Positions 44,701 to 54,912 of a stretch of 64,000 bases of DNA are shown here, piece after piece. This DNA is from Ceratothoa steindachneri (Eukaryota > Arthropoda > Malacostraca > Isopoda > Cymothoidae): NCBI GenBank assembly GCA_963969495.1, contig OZ018335.1, positions 88,322,440 to 88,386,439 of the forward strand, read 5' to 3'. How positions within the stretch are numbered: position 1 is the stretch's first letter; each line of letters starts with the position of its first letter. The position numbers and the translations under genes are program-made. The notes beneath the pieces were generated by a model. It was not told the origin of the DNA and ran no database searches. It saw only the letters and a list, made by a program, of their open reading frames with translations.

Positions 44701-44871
44701 ATACGGGCTGTCGAAGTTCATAAAGGTAGATCCTTAAACCAAATGGGCTTCTTCAAATATAGAAACCAACAAAACATAAGTGATGATATTACATCTTTCC
44801 TCTTTGTTGATCCAATTACAACAGATTCCATTGCAAATACAACAGAAACAGCCAATTTATTTGATAAAGAG
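44701..44871 (+). CDS. Cadherin exon, atypical insert region
   Basis: Fifty-seven codons, phase 0, between CTCATTTCAG and GAG|GTAACT. It starts IRAVEVHKG, the expected strand after YRFK. It then becomes a polar stretch rich in N, Q, T and D that does not look like a cadherin fold and belongs to an insertion within the repeat. Confidence 0.85.
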
Positions 44872-45068
44872 GTAACTATAGTAATTAAAAAAAAGTTTAT
44901 AGTTCATTTCATGAAATTGAGCGGCTCCCTAACTTTATTAATTCCAAGAAATTTCTAATATTTATTGTTGAACCTTTAGTGATTAGAGTATTTTTTTTAT
45001 TGAACACTTACAAAATTCTAGAATTTATTTTAAGATCAATTTCTAATTACCTTTTGTTTTGTTTTCAG

Positions 45069-45314
45069 TCCTATGATACGAGTGAGCTGATAGACACTGC
45101 TGTGACATCAGACTATGAATATTCAAGCAATTCTTCAATTTTGGAATCATTAAAAAAAGCTGAGCTAGTGAAAGCTCTAGCCTTAGATGAAGCTTGGATC
45201 TACTTGATTGTGAATGACCTCAATGATAACCCACCAGAATTCCTTTCAGCAATACCCATTATTGCTGCTATCTCCTCTAATGCAATGTTTGGAGACAGAG
45301 TAGCAACAGTTACA
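45069..45314 (+). CDS. Cadherin exon
   Basis: Eighty-two codons, phase 0, between GTTTTCAG and ACA|GTAAGT. The first 45 residues continue the polar, serine-rich insertion. The exon then returns to the cadherin fold with WIYLIVNDLNDNPPEF and the start of the next repeat (MFGDRVATVT). Confidence 0.92.
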
Positions 45315-45489
45315 GTAAGTTCAGTTTCAGATTTCTATCCACGGACAAAGTTAGGTCACAGTAAATATGATTAGTCATCAAATGGGCTCCACTTGTGATT
45401 TGCTTTGTGATGGTTCCCATATGTGGTGGTGACCATTATAGTTTGGAGCCCACATTTAGCTATAGGTTCACTACTTCATTAATTAATAA

Positions 45490-46452
<963 letters not shown>

Positions 46453-46989
46453 TATTTCAGGCTTTTGTTTCCCTTCCCACTGTTTAGAGAAACTTTCACA
46501 TCTATGTGAATTTTTGTCAATCTTGAGCAATTTGTTTCCAATTTTTAGTGTATTTTTGAACATCATCTCTCCATCTTGTCAGTGACCTTTTTTTTTATCA
46601 ATTGGAGACCAATCAGTAATTCTATGGTTCATATATTGTCTTAGAATCTTATAACTCTCACTATAACCTGAACTTTGGTTTGTTTAAATATCCAAAATAT
46701 CCTCATCATAATGCGTTTACTGTCAGTTTTTTGGTTAGGTTACAAGATTCTGCTCCATAGTTCATAGTTGGGATTATGCATTAGTTGTATACTTTTTTCA
46801 GGTAGATGGGCATTTTGCCTTGTAAGATGATGCTTGTCTTTCTCAATGCATTTCACCCCAGAGTGATTATGTATTGGATTTCTTGATCATTTCCCAATGA
46901 TGTTGTAATCTGTTGAACCAGATAGATATATTTGTCTACCATTTCAATTTAGTTGTTGTCAATTGGAATGTCTATCATAATTTCTTTGC
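46453..46989. other. Intron, nothing recognised
   Basis: AT-rich sequence with no assignable motif. Confidence 0.4.
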
Positions 46990-48040
46990 CTAATGATTAC
47001 TATATTTTTAGACAAACAAACCAGATGGAATTTATCTCACTCATCTTTGCAAATCGTCTTGAATTTATTGGGTTTTCGGGTACCTTGTATGGACGTGGAC
47101 TTGCAGCTCCTACCATATAATTTCTATCTGTTTGAGGTCTGGTGACTGTGATGACCTTTCAAAAATCCTTATTCAACCAGGAAGAAACCAATTTTCATGT
47201 GGTTGGTGTCATTGTATTGTTGAAAGACCCATCTTGTTCTCAAGCTTTAATACGGCGACTAATGCCCAAGTAGGCAGTCGCCAGATGAGCTCTTAAAAAA
47301 AAAAATTGTTCTCAAGCTAAGTTTAGGAGTGTCACTTCATTTAATCTTCAAGACTCTTTCTGTAGTACATTTTATTCATTATTCCCTTGATTCATTGAAG
47401 TATATCGACGTCTGTTGCACATAAACTGCCCATAATATAATATATCCAACTCATGTTTTACTGTGAGAACAGTGGGTTTTTTTTTTAATTCAGCATCATC
47501 TTTACGCCAACATACTTGAAATCATTTGTGTGAATAACTCAAACTTAGTTTCATTTGGCTGTAGCACAGGGCTCCAAAATGGAGATCTTTCTCCAGATGA
47601 TCGTTGGAGTACTTCAGACAAGCTTCCAAATGAATGTTTTCAATAAAGGTGTCTTCCTCGGATGCCGACCTCCATTTACACTTTATGCAACATATCGGAC
47701 ACTTTTAAGCTAATTCCGATGCCTTCCTGTCCTAATTTATCATTATCTCCATTGGGTTATTTTTAACAGATCTAAGGATCCTACAAATGGTATGGAGTGG
47801 AATTTTCTGAAGATTTGCAATTGGCCTCATTTCCTTAAAGGTTTTTTATTACTAACTGTACTCTAGATTTAGGGACATTTAATTCTTCATAAATTCTCTT
47901 GTAGCTCATCTTAAATTTGAACTTCAAAATTATTCTCAATTTGCTGCTATTAGAAAATAGTTCACTATCTTTCACTATGATGATTGCCTGCAGAATAAGA
48001 CTCGAGTTTGTGATGCCAACAAATGGGGTTTTCAAACATT
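46990..48040 (-). pseudogene. Tc1-like transposase relic
   Basis: On the minus strand, MSYKRIYEELNVPKSRVQ (about 47910) is a helix-turn-helix. A decayed catalytic block around 47560 reads MKLSLSYSHKWFQVCW, and near 47150 QSPDLKQIEIIW with ELQVHVHTRYPKTQ matches the SPDLNPIENVW end of Tc1 transposases. Many stops are present. A 59-base LINE insertion (47247..47305) splits it. Confidence 0.75.
47247..47305 (+). mobile_element. Ultra-short LINE insertion, copy F (59 bp)
   Basis: The segment is only the terminal stem-loop and A run of the copy A/B LINE family (acggcgactaatgcccaagt to poly-A). It is flanked by a perfect 13-bp direct repeat, ttgttctcaagct (47234..47246 and 47306..47318). This is a complete insertion event truncated to its last ~45 bases plus tail, inside the Tc1 relic. 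Confidence 0.92.
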
Positions 48041-48179
48041 CTAAACTGATAAGTTTAGCAAAGGTCCTGTTACACTCATTACCATGCTCTCAACAAAGGA
48101 CACAATGATATTTTTGATGCATTTAGACACGTTTTTATTGTTTTAACATATAAATATGTGTTTAAATTGTAGCATTAAT

Positions 48180-49060
48180 GAATGTGGCCAACCTCGGCAG
48201 TGAGCATGCGCACCAGGTGAAATTTCGAGACTGCACACGTATTGCAGATGAAGTCCTTCCTCTTGCTGGCTCACACACGTTCAAAGGATGACTTCAGCTC
48301 AGCGAGGTTGCTGTGGCGGACCTAGCAGGCCTTGTCCTCAATATGCACCCACACACTGTAGTCCTGGGGATTGAGATTGGGCTACTGCGGCGGCCAAGAC
48401 AAAAGACCTTTAACCAAAGGTCCATGTTCAATCCTAACCATCCAACTGAAAGACTTAGTGCGCCTGTTTCGTAATCTTTCTCACCCAGGGCAGGACTTTC
48501 GTAGCCAAGATGTGCCCGTAATCAGACAGGGGCTCAAACAAACCAGATGGAATTTCTCCCACTCGCTTAGTCGTGGATGTCAGAGACATCTGGGCTGAAG
48601 CATACCACACAGTCGTTCTGCTTGTTGATGACAGGATCGATTGTGAAGGTTTAAAAAAAAAAGAAAGAGAATTTGATTGCCATGACTTAAGTCATTGAGT
48701 GAGAAGGTGGTGACAGTGCTCCCGACATTTTTCTTGAATATGTCAGTGAGCAGAGGCCTTTCCACATACCTCAACATCTTGCTGCCTTACTCCTTGACGG
48801 ATCTAGACACCCTGGCCACCGAGATGTTCTTCCCAAGCTCAGTCTTTTTGACCTTCAGAACACTTTCGAGGTCGATCTTTGAGCTCTTCCCAGTTCTTGA
48901 GCCTCTCCATGACCCTGTGGACCGTCAGACATTCTGGAGCACATGTAGGAGAAGAGAGATCTTGACACACCTGCAAAAAATGGAAAAGACATTTTAATGA
49001 CACTTGCTGAAAAAGTAGAACTTTAAGTTTGTATGACAGAACTTTTTCTATCATACGCAT
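48180..49060 (-). pseudogene. mariner/IS630-type transposase relic
   Basis: Minus strand: RVMERLKNWEELKDRPRK (about 48920) is the end of the DNA-binding domain. Near 48390, WPPQ then a stop and PNLNPQDYSVW is the last catalytic block of the WPPxSPDLNPxDYxxW type, followed by HIEDKAC and NLAELKSSF. Frames are broken between these islands. It is distinct from the DD41D copy at 3664..4771. Confidence 0.7.
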
Positions 49061-49113
49061 AAACCTCTAGGAAGATTTAAAAAAAAAAGTGTAACAGAAC
49101 TTTTACAAAGCCC

Positions 49114-49735
49114 AGTACAGTAATACCCCACCTTACATCATTTTGGCTTAGGTCAAATCCGCACTTACGCCACTTTTCAAGAGTAAAATTAAGTTCACCT
49201 AACTCTATTAAATCCAACTTTACATCACAGACCAAATAATTAATTTAATTATCCCATAAAAACCATTAAAACTATATAAAAGTATTTTGTATTGTAAAAT
49301 GTTGTAAAATAATAATTTACATTGGTAAATTAAATTTATATGTATCACTGCATTTGTCAGTGGCTTGGCTGTGATACTGTATTCGTTTTCAGTTCAACCA
49401 CGTAGTTTAGTGTGTGTACTTTCTCGGCTTTCCATTTTTATTTCTGTGAGTTATTAGTGATCTGCGCATAAAATAACCATGTGTCCAAAGAAAGGGAAAG
49501 TGAGTGTACCCAAGTGTAATGTTTTTACAATGACTGATAAGGTTAAGCTGATAAAATGATCTGAAAAAGGTGAAAATGTTAGTGATCGCTCATTCTGTGG
49601 GATTGCCAAGGTCTACCATATTAACCATAATTCATGATCATGAACGAATAATAGCATATGTGACTGAAAAAGCACCTTCATCAAAGACATAAGATTAACA
49701 TGAAGAGGAAGATTTTTGATGAGATGGAATGTCTA
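49114..49735 (+). mobile_element. Tigger/pogo-like element, 5' fragment
   Basis: A TA followed by CAGTAATACCCCACCTTACA (49116) resembles a Tigger terminus. About 360 bases downstream, KKGKVSVPKCNVFTMTDKVK with a later EKGENVSD stretch matches the CENP-B-type N-terminal DNA-binding domain of Tigger/jerky proteins. It is cut off by the palindromic repeat at about 49740. Confidence 0.6.
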
Positions 49736-49739
49736 TTGT

Positions 49740-50487
49740 CAGTGTGGAAAATTAATTGGGAATTCAAAGAATAAATGAAGAATAAGTAAACGCATGGCAG
49801 ATATACAAATGTATATATATCTCAAAGTAGCACCAGAGAATGATGAAAATGAATCCATTAAACCACATTGAAAGAGAAAACGGAATAATTTTTCCTTGCA
49901 GTAATATTTTTATTACCTTTTTTCGAACAAATCTGTGCAGGGAAGCGATTTGAACCAGGCATACTGAGGCAGCGAGCACCGCTTTGATCACAGTTAAAAG
50001 TATGCCATTAGTACACTACGCTACGCAGAGAACCAAAAAATTCTCTGAATAGAATAGCTTTTAAGGAACACTTTCACCAGCTCGAACGGAGACTATGAAA
50101 GAAATAGAAAATTAATTGGGAATTCAAAGAATAAATGAGGAATAAGTAAATGTGTGGCAGATATATATACATTTGTATATCTGCCACACGTTTACTTATT
50201 CCTCATTTATTCTTTGAATTCCCAATTAATTTTCGATTTCTTTCATAGTCTCCGTTCGAGCTGGCGAAAGTGTTCCTTAAAAGCTATTCTATTCAGAGAA
50301 TTTTTTGGTTCTCTGCGTAGCATAGTGTACTAACGGCATACTTTTAACTGTGATCAAAGCGGTGCTCACTGCCTCAGTGTGCCTGGTTTGAATCGCTTTC
50401 CTGCACAGATTTTTTTGAAAAAAGGTAATAAAAATATTACTGCAAGGAAAAATTATTCCGTTTTCTCTTTCAATGTGGTTTAATGGA

Positions 50488-50490
<3 letters not shown>
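49740..50490. repeat. Palindromic tRNA-headed repeat, locus 2
   Basis: 49851..50490 is a near-perfect 640-base palindrome centred at about 50170: the arms start gaatccatta and end taatggattc, and the centre is gcagatatatat...atatctgc. A partial direct copy of the arm precedes it (49740..49850). Each arm contains the same tRNA-like unit as locus 1 (gatcaaagcgg, ctgcctcagtgtgcctgg, then TTTGAATCGC). The right end runs straight into an (AT)n tract. Confidence 0.85.

Positions 50491-50570
<80 letters not shown>
50491..50570. repeat. (AT)n microsatellite at an exon acceptor
   Basis: A forty-unit AT run ending 14 bases before exon copy 10a. It separates the palindrome from the acceptor CACCACTTTTTCAG. 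Confidence 0.97.
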
Positions 50571-50573
<3 letters not shown>

Positions 50574-50584
50574 CACTTTTTCAG

Positions 50585-50707
50585 GCAATAGATGGAGATG
50601 AAGGAATAAAAGGTGAAATTCGTTACGAAATTGTGCCCACCATCTTCTTTCAACCGACACTCTATTTTGGTTTAGATGCCATAACTGGGGAAAGATTTCA
50701 GTATTAG
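50585..50707 (+). pseudogene. Broken tandem copy of cadherin exon (10a)
   Basis: Bases 50585..50692 match the working exon 50768..50875 with only a few differences (KGEIRY against NSEIRY, FFQ against SFQ). Then about 15 extra bases follow the GGG codon, encoding a short run ending in TAG (50705..50707) directly before a GTAGGG that looks like the old donor. The acceptor CTTTTTCAG is intact. Inclusion would end the protein inside the last cadherin repeat, before the membrane. It is either a dead duplicate or a poison exon. Confidence 0.85.
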
Positions 50708-50767
50708 GTAGGGGTTTGAATACTTTCTACAGCAAGTATATATATATATATACCCACACTTTTTCAG

Positions 50768-50875
50768 GCAATAGATGGAGATGAAGGAATAAACAGTGAA
50801 ATTCGCTACGAAATTGTGCCCACCATCTCTTTTCAACCAACACTCTATTTTGGTTTAGATGCCATAACTGGGGAG
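50768..50875 (+). CDS. Cadherin exon (10b, intact copy)
   Basis: Thirty-six codons, phase 0, between CTTTTTCAG and GAG|GTAAGT. AIDGDEGINSEIRYEI is the calcium-binding DxD region of a cadherin repeat, continuing VATVT from the exon at 45069; LDAITGE precedes the next exon. Confidence 0.93.
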
Positions 50876-50985
50876 GTAAGTTTTAATTACCTTTACATGC
50901 ATCACATTTGATAAACTTAGGGTTGAGAATAAATGCCAAACTCAAATACGAACTTATAATGTTGGAGCAATAATTTTTTTCTTAG

Positions 50986-51099
50986 TTAACAGTGACTGGT
51001 GAATTACTTGACATTGTTGGCGAGATGGTCAGGTTTGATATAAGAGCGAAAGATAAGAGAGGCGAAGAAGGTGGAAAATCTTCCACAACATCCGTTTCT
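50986..51099 (+). CDS. Cadherin exon
   Basis: Thirty-eight codons starting LTVTGELLDIVGEMVRFDI, then RAKDKRGEE, the standard end-of-repeat strands, closing with TTSVS at TCT|GTAAGT (phase 0). The DxNDNxP linker expected next is not in this exon. The acceptor is TTTTTTTCTTAG. Confidence 0.9.
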
Positions 51100-52478
51100 G
51101 TAAGTCATACATAATTTATTTGTCAGAGAAACTGTTTTAGGATGTTTTTAATCAACATGATAAAGCCAGCATTTAAAGTTAGTTACTACCCCCACACATG
51201 AGGTCCGGCCCCCGATGCCTTCGCGGACACCAGCAATTGCTATTCTGATCATATGAATTTCATTATTGGGTTGGGGTGGGCGGTTTGTCCATGAATGAGT
51301 GATGGCCGATGCACTATGGTTGTACTAGCACTAAAGTGGTTTAGTTCATAGTAGTAATGTCACTCAGAGATCAACATTATGAGGTGACTAGAATACACAA
51401 GATGGCGTTTGTTCTCAGAGACTAAGTTAGATTTCGATTTATAATTGATTTCTCCAATAAGGATTAGGATGAAATACTTGCTGAGTAGGTCTGTGATGGG
51501 ATCTGGGCTTTGGTTGCTTCTGGTGGATGTATGTGTCAGGGCAAGGTTTATTTTGTTTGTATACTGGAGTGCCATGACCTGAGTTGAGAAAGGATTACTC
51601 AGTGTCTTGTGTATAAGAGAAAATGGGAAATGGTGAGAGATAATTGCTGTAAAGATACATAAAATAACTTGTATTCAGAGTAGGTAACCTGTGATGTGAA
51701 AAGCCTCCCTTCCATAAAACATCTCTGTGTATGGGATGCGGGCGTCCCATACAGCTCCCACTCGGGCCGGTATTCAAATGGTAGGTCTCTTTGACATGGG
51801 AACTGTTTACCTGTGTAGTATAGAATGGGCACCATGTAGGACTGTTAGATTTTGGGGAATCTTCCAGGTGATGGTTGCTCCAGGAGGCACCGCGATTTGA
51901 CCTGAAGACGTGTAGTTTTGGAGATGTGTGATACCTACTGGTGTAGTCGGTAAGTGGCCCTTCAATGTAGTACAATGGGGAAAAACTGGTCCCATTTACC
52001 ATCACGTAGCCTTTGAGTGTGGTAGGAGAACATGTTGACCATCATGGAATTACGAAGATAGTAGTGTGAGCATGATCGTTGTTTGCATCGCCTGGAGGCA
52101 AGGCCTTAATCGAAGACTGGAGTAGCAGAGAACAAAATTACAAGGTGCCTTGAACCACCTGGTCAGCGAGGTGGTTGATAGATCAGATGGATGATAGATC
52201 AGTTGATCTGGAGCCATTTCCAGGCAATCGAGGTCAGATTTTGGTCATTGAGATAAAAGCAATGTCAGGGAGGCTTCAATTCCAGCTTCCATGCGGGACT
52301 CAATGACTGTAGCTCATAAAGCCATTGTTTCAGCTCTGGAACTTAACTTGTGTTGGTGCAGCAAGGTATCTCTTGCTGGCCTTGTGGAGGTGATGTTGGT
52401 TTTCCACCATTGAGGTACTGGGTTCAATCCCAAGCAAGGCGGGATAAAAATGTCAGTTCACGTAGAGGTTTGGGCACA
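51100..52478. other. Intron, unassigned
   Basis: A minus-strand open segment at 51595..52005 has no recognised motif. Words near 51225 (caattgctattctgatcata) resemble 53747..53790, which suggests two fragments of an unknown repeat. The missing exon(s) implied by phase should lie here or up to 54828. Confidence 0.35.
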
Positions 52479-52490
52479 GATTGGTGGGCA

Positions 52491-52948
52491 TTTTTTTCTT
52501 TTTCTTTTTTTTTGCCACCATCTAGTGGCTGCCTTCAAGGGCATAAGTCACCATAATTAAAATTATAGCCTAGTATTAGGCTATTCTAAAATTCATGAAA
52601 AGGAAAAAAAATAACAAAAACAAACGAAGGAAGCACTTTCTAACGTCAGGAGGAAGCCCCTCTCCCTCCCACACAGGAACATGCAACCTACAAAAAAAAG
52701 TCAAATAAAAGGTCCAATAGTCCACAAGTCTGTGTAAACGAACCCATCCCGAGTACAAGGGACAATCGGTAGCGACCCAGCTCATCCCGATACTGTGACA
52801 GGTATTTTGCGTGAAAATCACCCAACCTGCATCATTTTTTTTTAAATGTGCTAAACAGTCTGGAGGAGAATGCAGTTGTTGCAATATTGTACAGGCGAGC
52901 GCTCCATCAAATGTCATTGGGGAGTTGGTCTAGGGAACAGTTGTGGTG
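52491..52948 (-). mobile_element. RNase H-bearing LINE, copy E, 5'-truncated
   Basis: The reverse complement shows the 3' end of the copy A/B family: the FDGALAC/ILQQLHSPPDC region, the stem AGCCTAA/CTAGGCT, GGTGACTTATGCC and an A-rich tail (52491..52512 on this strand as T). The flanks are gattggtgggca (52479..52490) and gattggtggcca (52949..52960), a 12-bp duplication with one mismatch. An internal deletion removes part of the C-terminal coding region. Confidence 0.85.
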
Positions 52949-52960
52949 GATTGGTGGCCA

Positions 52961-54828
52961 CACTGTGCTTACCCCACAGGGGTAAGTAGATCTTACATTG
53001 CTAATCACAACACATGCACCAATTTCTGTTCCCACCTTCATAGCACAGCATACCCACTCTCTCCTCTGTTCCGGAACACTCCCAAATGAGTACTAATATC
53101 CATTATGTAGGCTCTTTTCACATACCCTAACCAGAAGTGGAGTAATAATAGTAATGTCTCCTTTGGGGGTACTCATATCCACATACTCCGGAAGCGGAAA
53201 CCATGAAGGGTTCTATGATAACTTGTAAGAGCCAAAACACAGACCCTATGAGGACCAAGGTTGACAAAAAGCCCAATAAAACACAGGTTTTATTCTGGGG
53301 GTTTCCAAAAAACAAAAACTACAAGCATTAGAATAACAGAAAAAGAATAGCTATCTCTATTTTTATATAATATTAATAATTATATTATAGTAAGAAAAGA
53401 TAACAGGAACAGATCACTGATTGAGAATTGTGGGTTCCCATGATAGCCATAACCTGTAAAAGAGAGATGAATTATGAGTCAATATCAGAGAAATAATCTT
53501 AATTTGATATATATTTGTTGAAATTATAAACATAAATATGAATTTTGAATAAAATAAGAAGTAGCATTCATTTCTTGAAAAAAAAAGAGTATAATTTTGA
53601 AAAAACAACAAAAACAAACCTGGTTGTTTTTTTCAAATTTCATTTGAACCCCACTTCCCAAAAAATGGTAATTAAACCCAGGTTTTTTAGCGCTGGGTTT
53701 TTGATTTGCCAACCATGATAAGGACTGTCACCTTCTGCATTCAGGCTGCCAGTGATTGTCATACTGATCTTTATATGCATTTCATTATCTGGTTGAAGAT
53801 CTCTTCTACGATATGATGGGTAAATGATGCAACTTAGGGGTGTGCAGTAGCAGCAAATTGGTCACTTTCATCGGAACTTTAATTTAGTTTCATTTGGATA
53901 TTTTCTGCTACAATAACCTCCCTCCCTATCCCATAATTGATCATTTTCTTAAGTAGTTGAAATAGACCTTTGGGATCATTAATATCCATTTTAACTCGCC
54001 CCACCACTCAAAATAGCTCACAATTGAACATCCTCTTCCAAAACTTTGGGAACAAAGTTAAAAATAATGTTGCATATATAATTTAATAATAAAATCAAAG
54101 ATTAACAATATCCAGGGTTTTTTTTATAATTAAAGCAAAGATTCATGATCAAGATATTTTTGGCTGTTTCCAAAATTAAACATCCTAACCTAACCTTATC
54201 TAAACTAGCCATTTTAATATCCCCCTCCCCTCACTCAAGTTTTTGCAATTAATCAGCCTCTCCTCGAGGGGTTGGGGAAGAAGGTAGGATGTTAAAGGAC
54301 CCAACCTTTGAAGGTCAACTCTTTCAGATTCATGTCTTGGGTGAGGCATCTCAACTTGTGATAGAATTAAATGCACCCGCTTCTCAAATTTACCCCCACA
54401 TTGGAATATTACAAAGGTGATTTATTACATGCACATATTTAGTAGAATTATTGAGCACATTTTATTAAGTTATATAAGGAGCAGGGAATCAAGTTAGTAA
54501 AAGGGAAAAGAATGAAGTTATTAAAATTAGTTAGCATTTTTTTTAAAGAATCTACTGCACTTAACTTTTAAGGGCATAATATCATTAAATTAGATTTATA
54601 CTATTATTAAAATCACCACCATCACCTTAATACAAATATTTATGCATAGAGGCATCAATGTCTTAGTAAAATTATGAGGCTTCATTTTTCCCATTGAATG
54701 AAAGGGAAATTTTAAAACTAAACCAACCGCTTCTTAAAAGATGTGCCGCTTAATAATTTTGTCAAATAATTTATTTTAGTAAAGTTAATAGTTTTTAGGT
54801 TCCTTAAACAAAACACTTTCTCTTCTAG
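52961..54828. other. Intron, nothing recognised
   Basis: AT-rich sequence ending in the acceptor TTTCTCTTCTAG at 54828. I looked for an exon carrying a DxNDNxP motif and did not find one. Confidence 0.4.
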
Positions 54829-54912
54829 CGCTTTAACCAACATTTCGGAGTATGAAATAATGATTCAGAAAATAACTCCGCATGTTGGTCGTGACATGGC
54901 TACAATTGAGAA
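54829..54912 (+). CDS. Cadherin membrane-proximal exon
   Basis: Between TCTTCTAG and GA|GTAAGT. The frame that joins the next exon in phase starts with one base (c) finishing a split codon, then ALTNISEYEIMIQKITPHVG. The other two frames hit stops or fail to join. It ends with two bases completed by the next exon. The incoming phase (two bases expected) does not match the phase-0 end of the 50986 exon. Confidence 0.75.

Noticed and set aside
53745..53810. Candidate for the missing cadherin exon (acceptor CATTCAG at 53744)
   Set aside because: The frame stops before any plausible donor, the peptide has no cadherin motif, and the sequence resembles 51225..51275, so it is repeat material.
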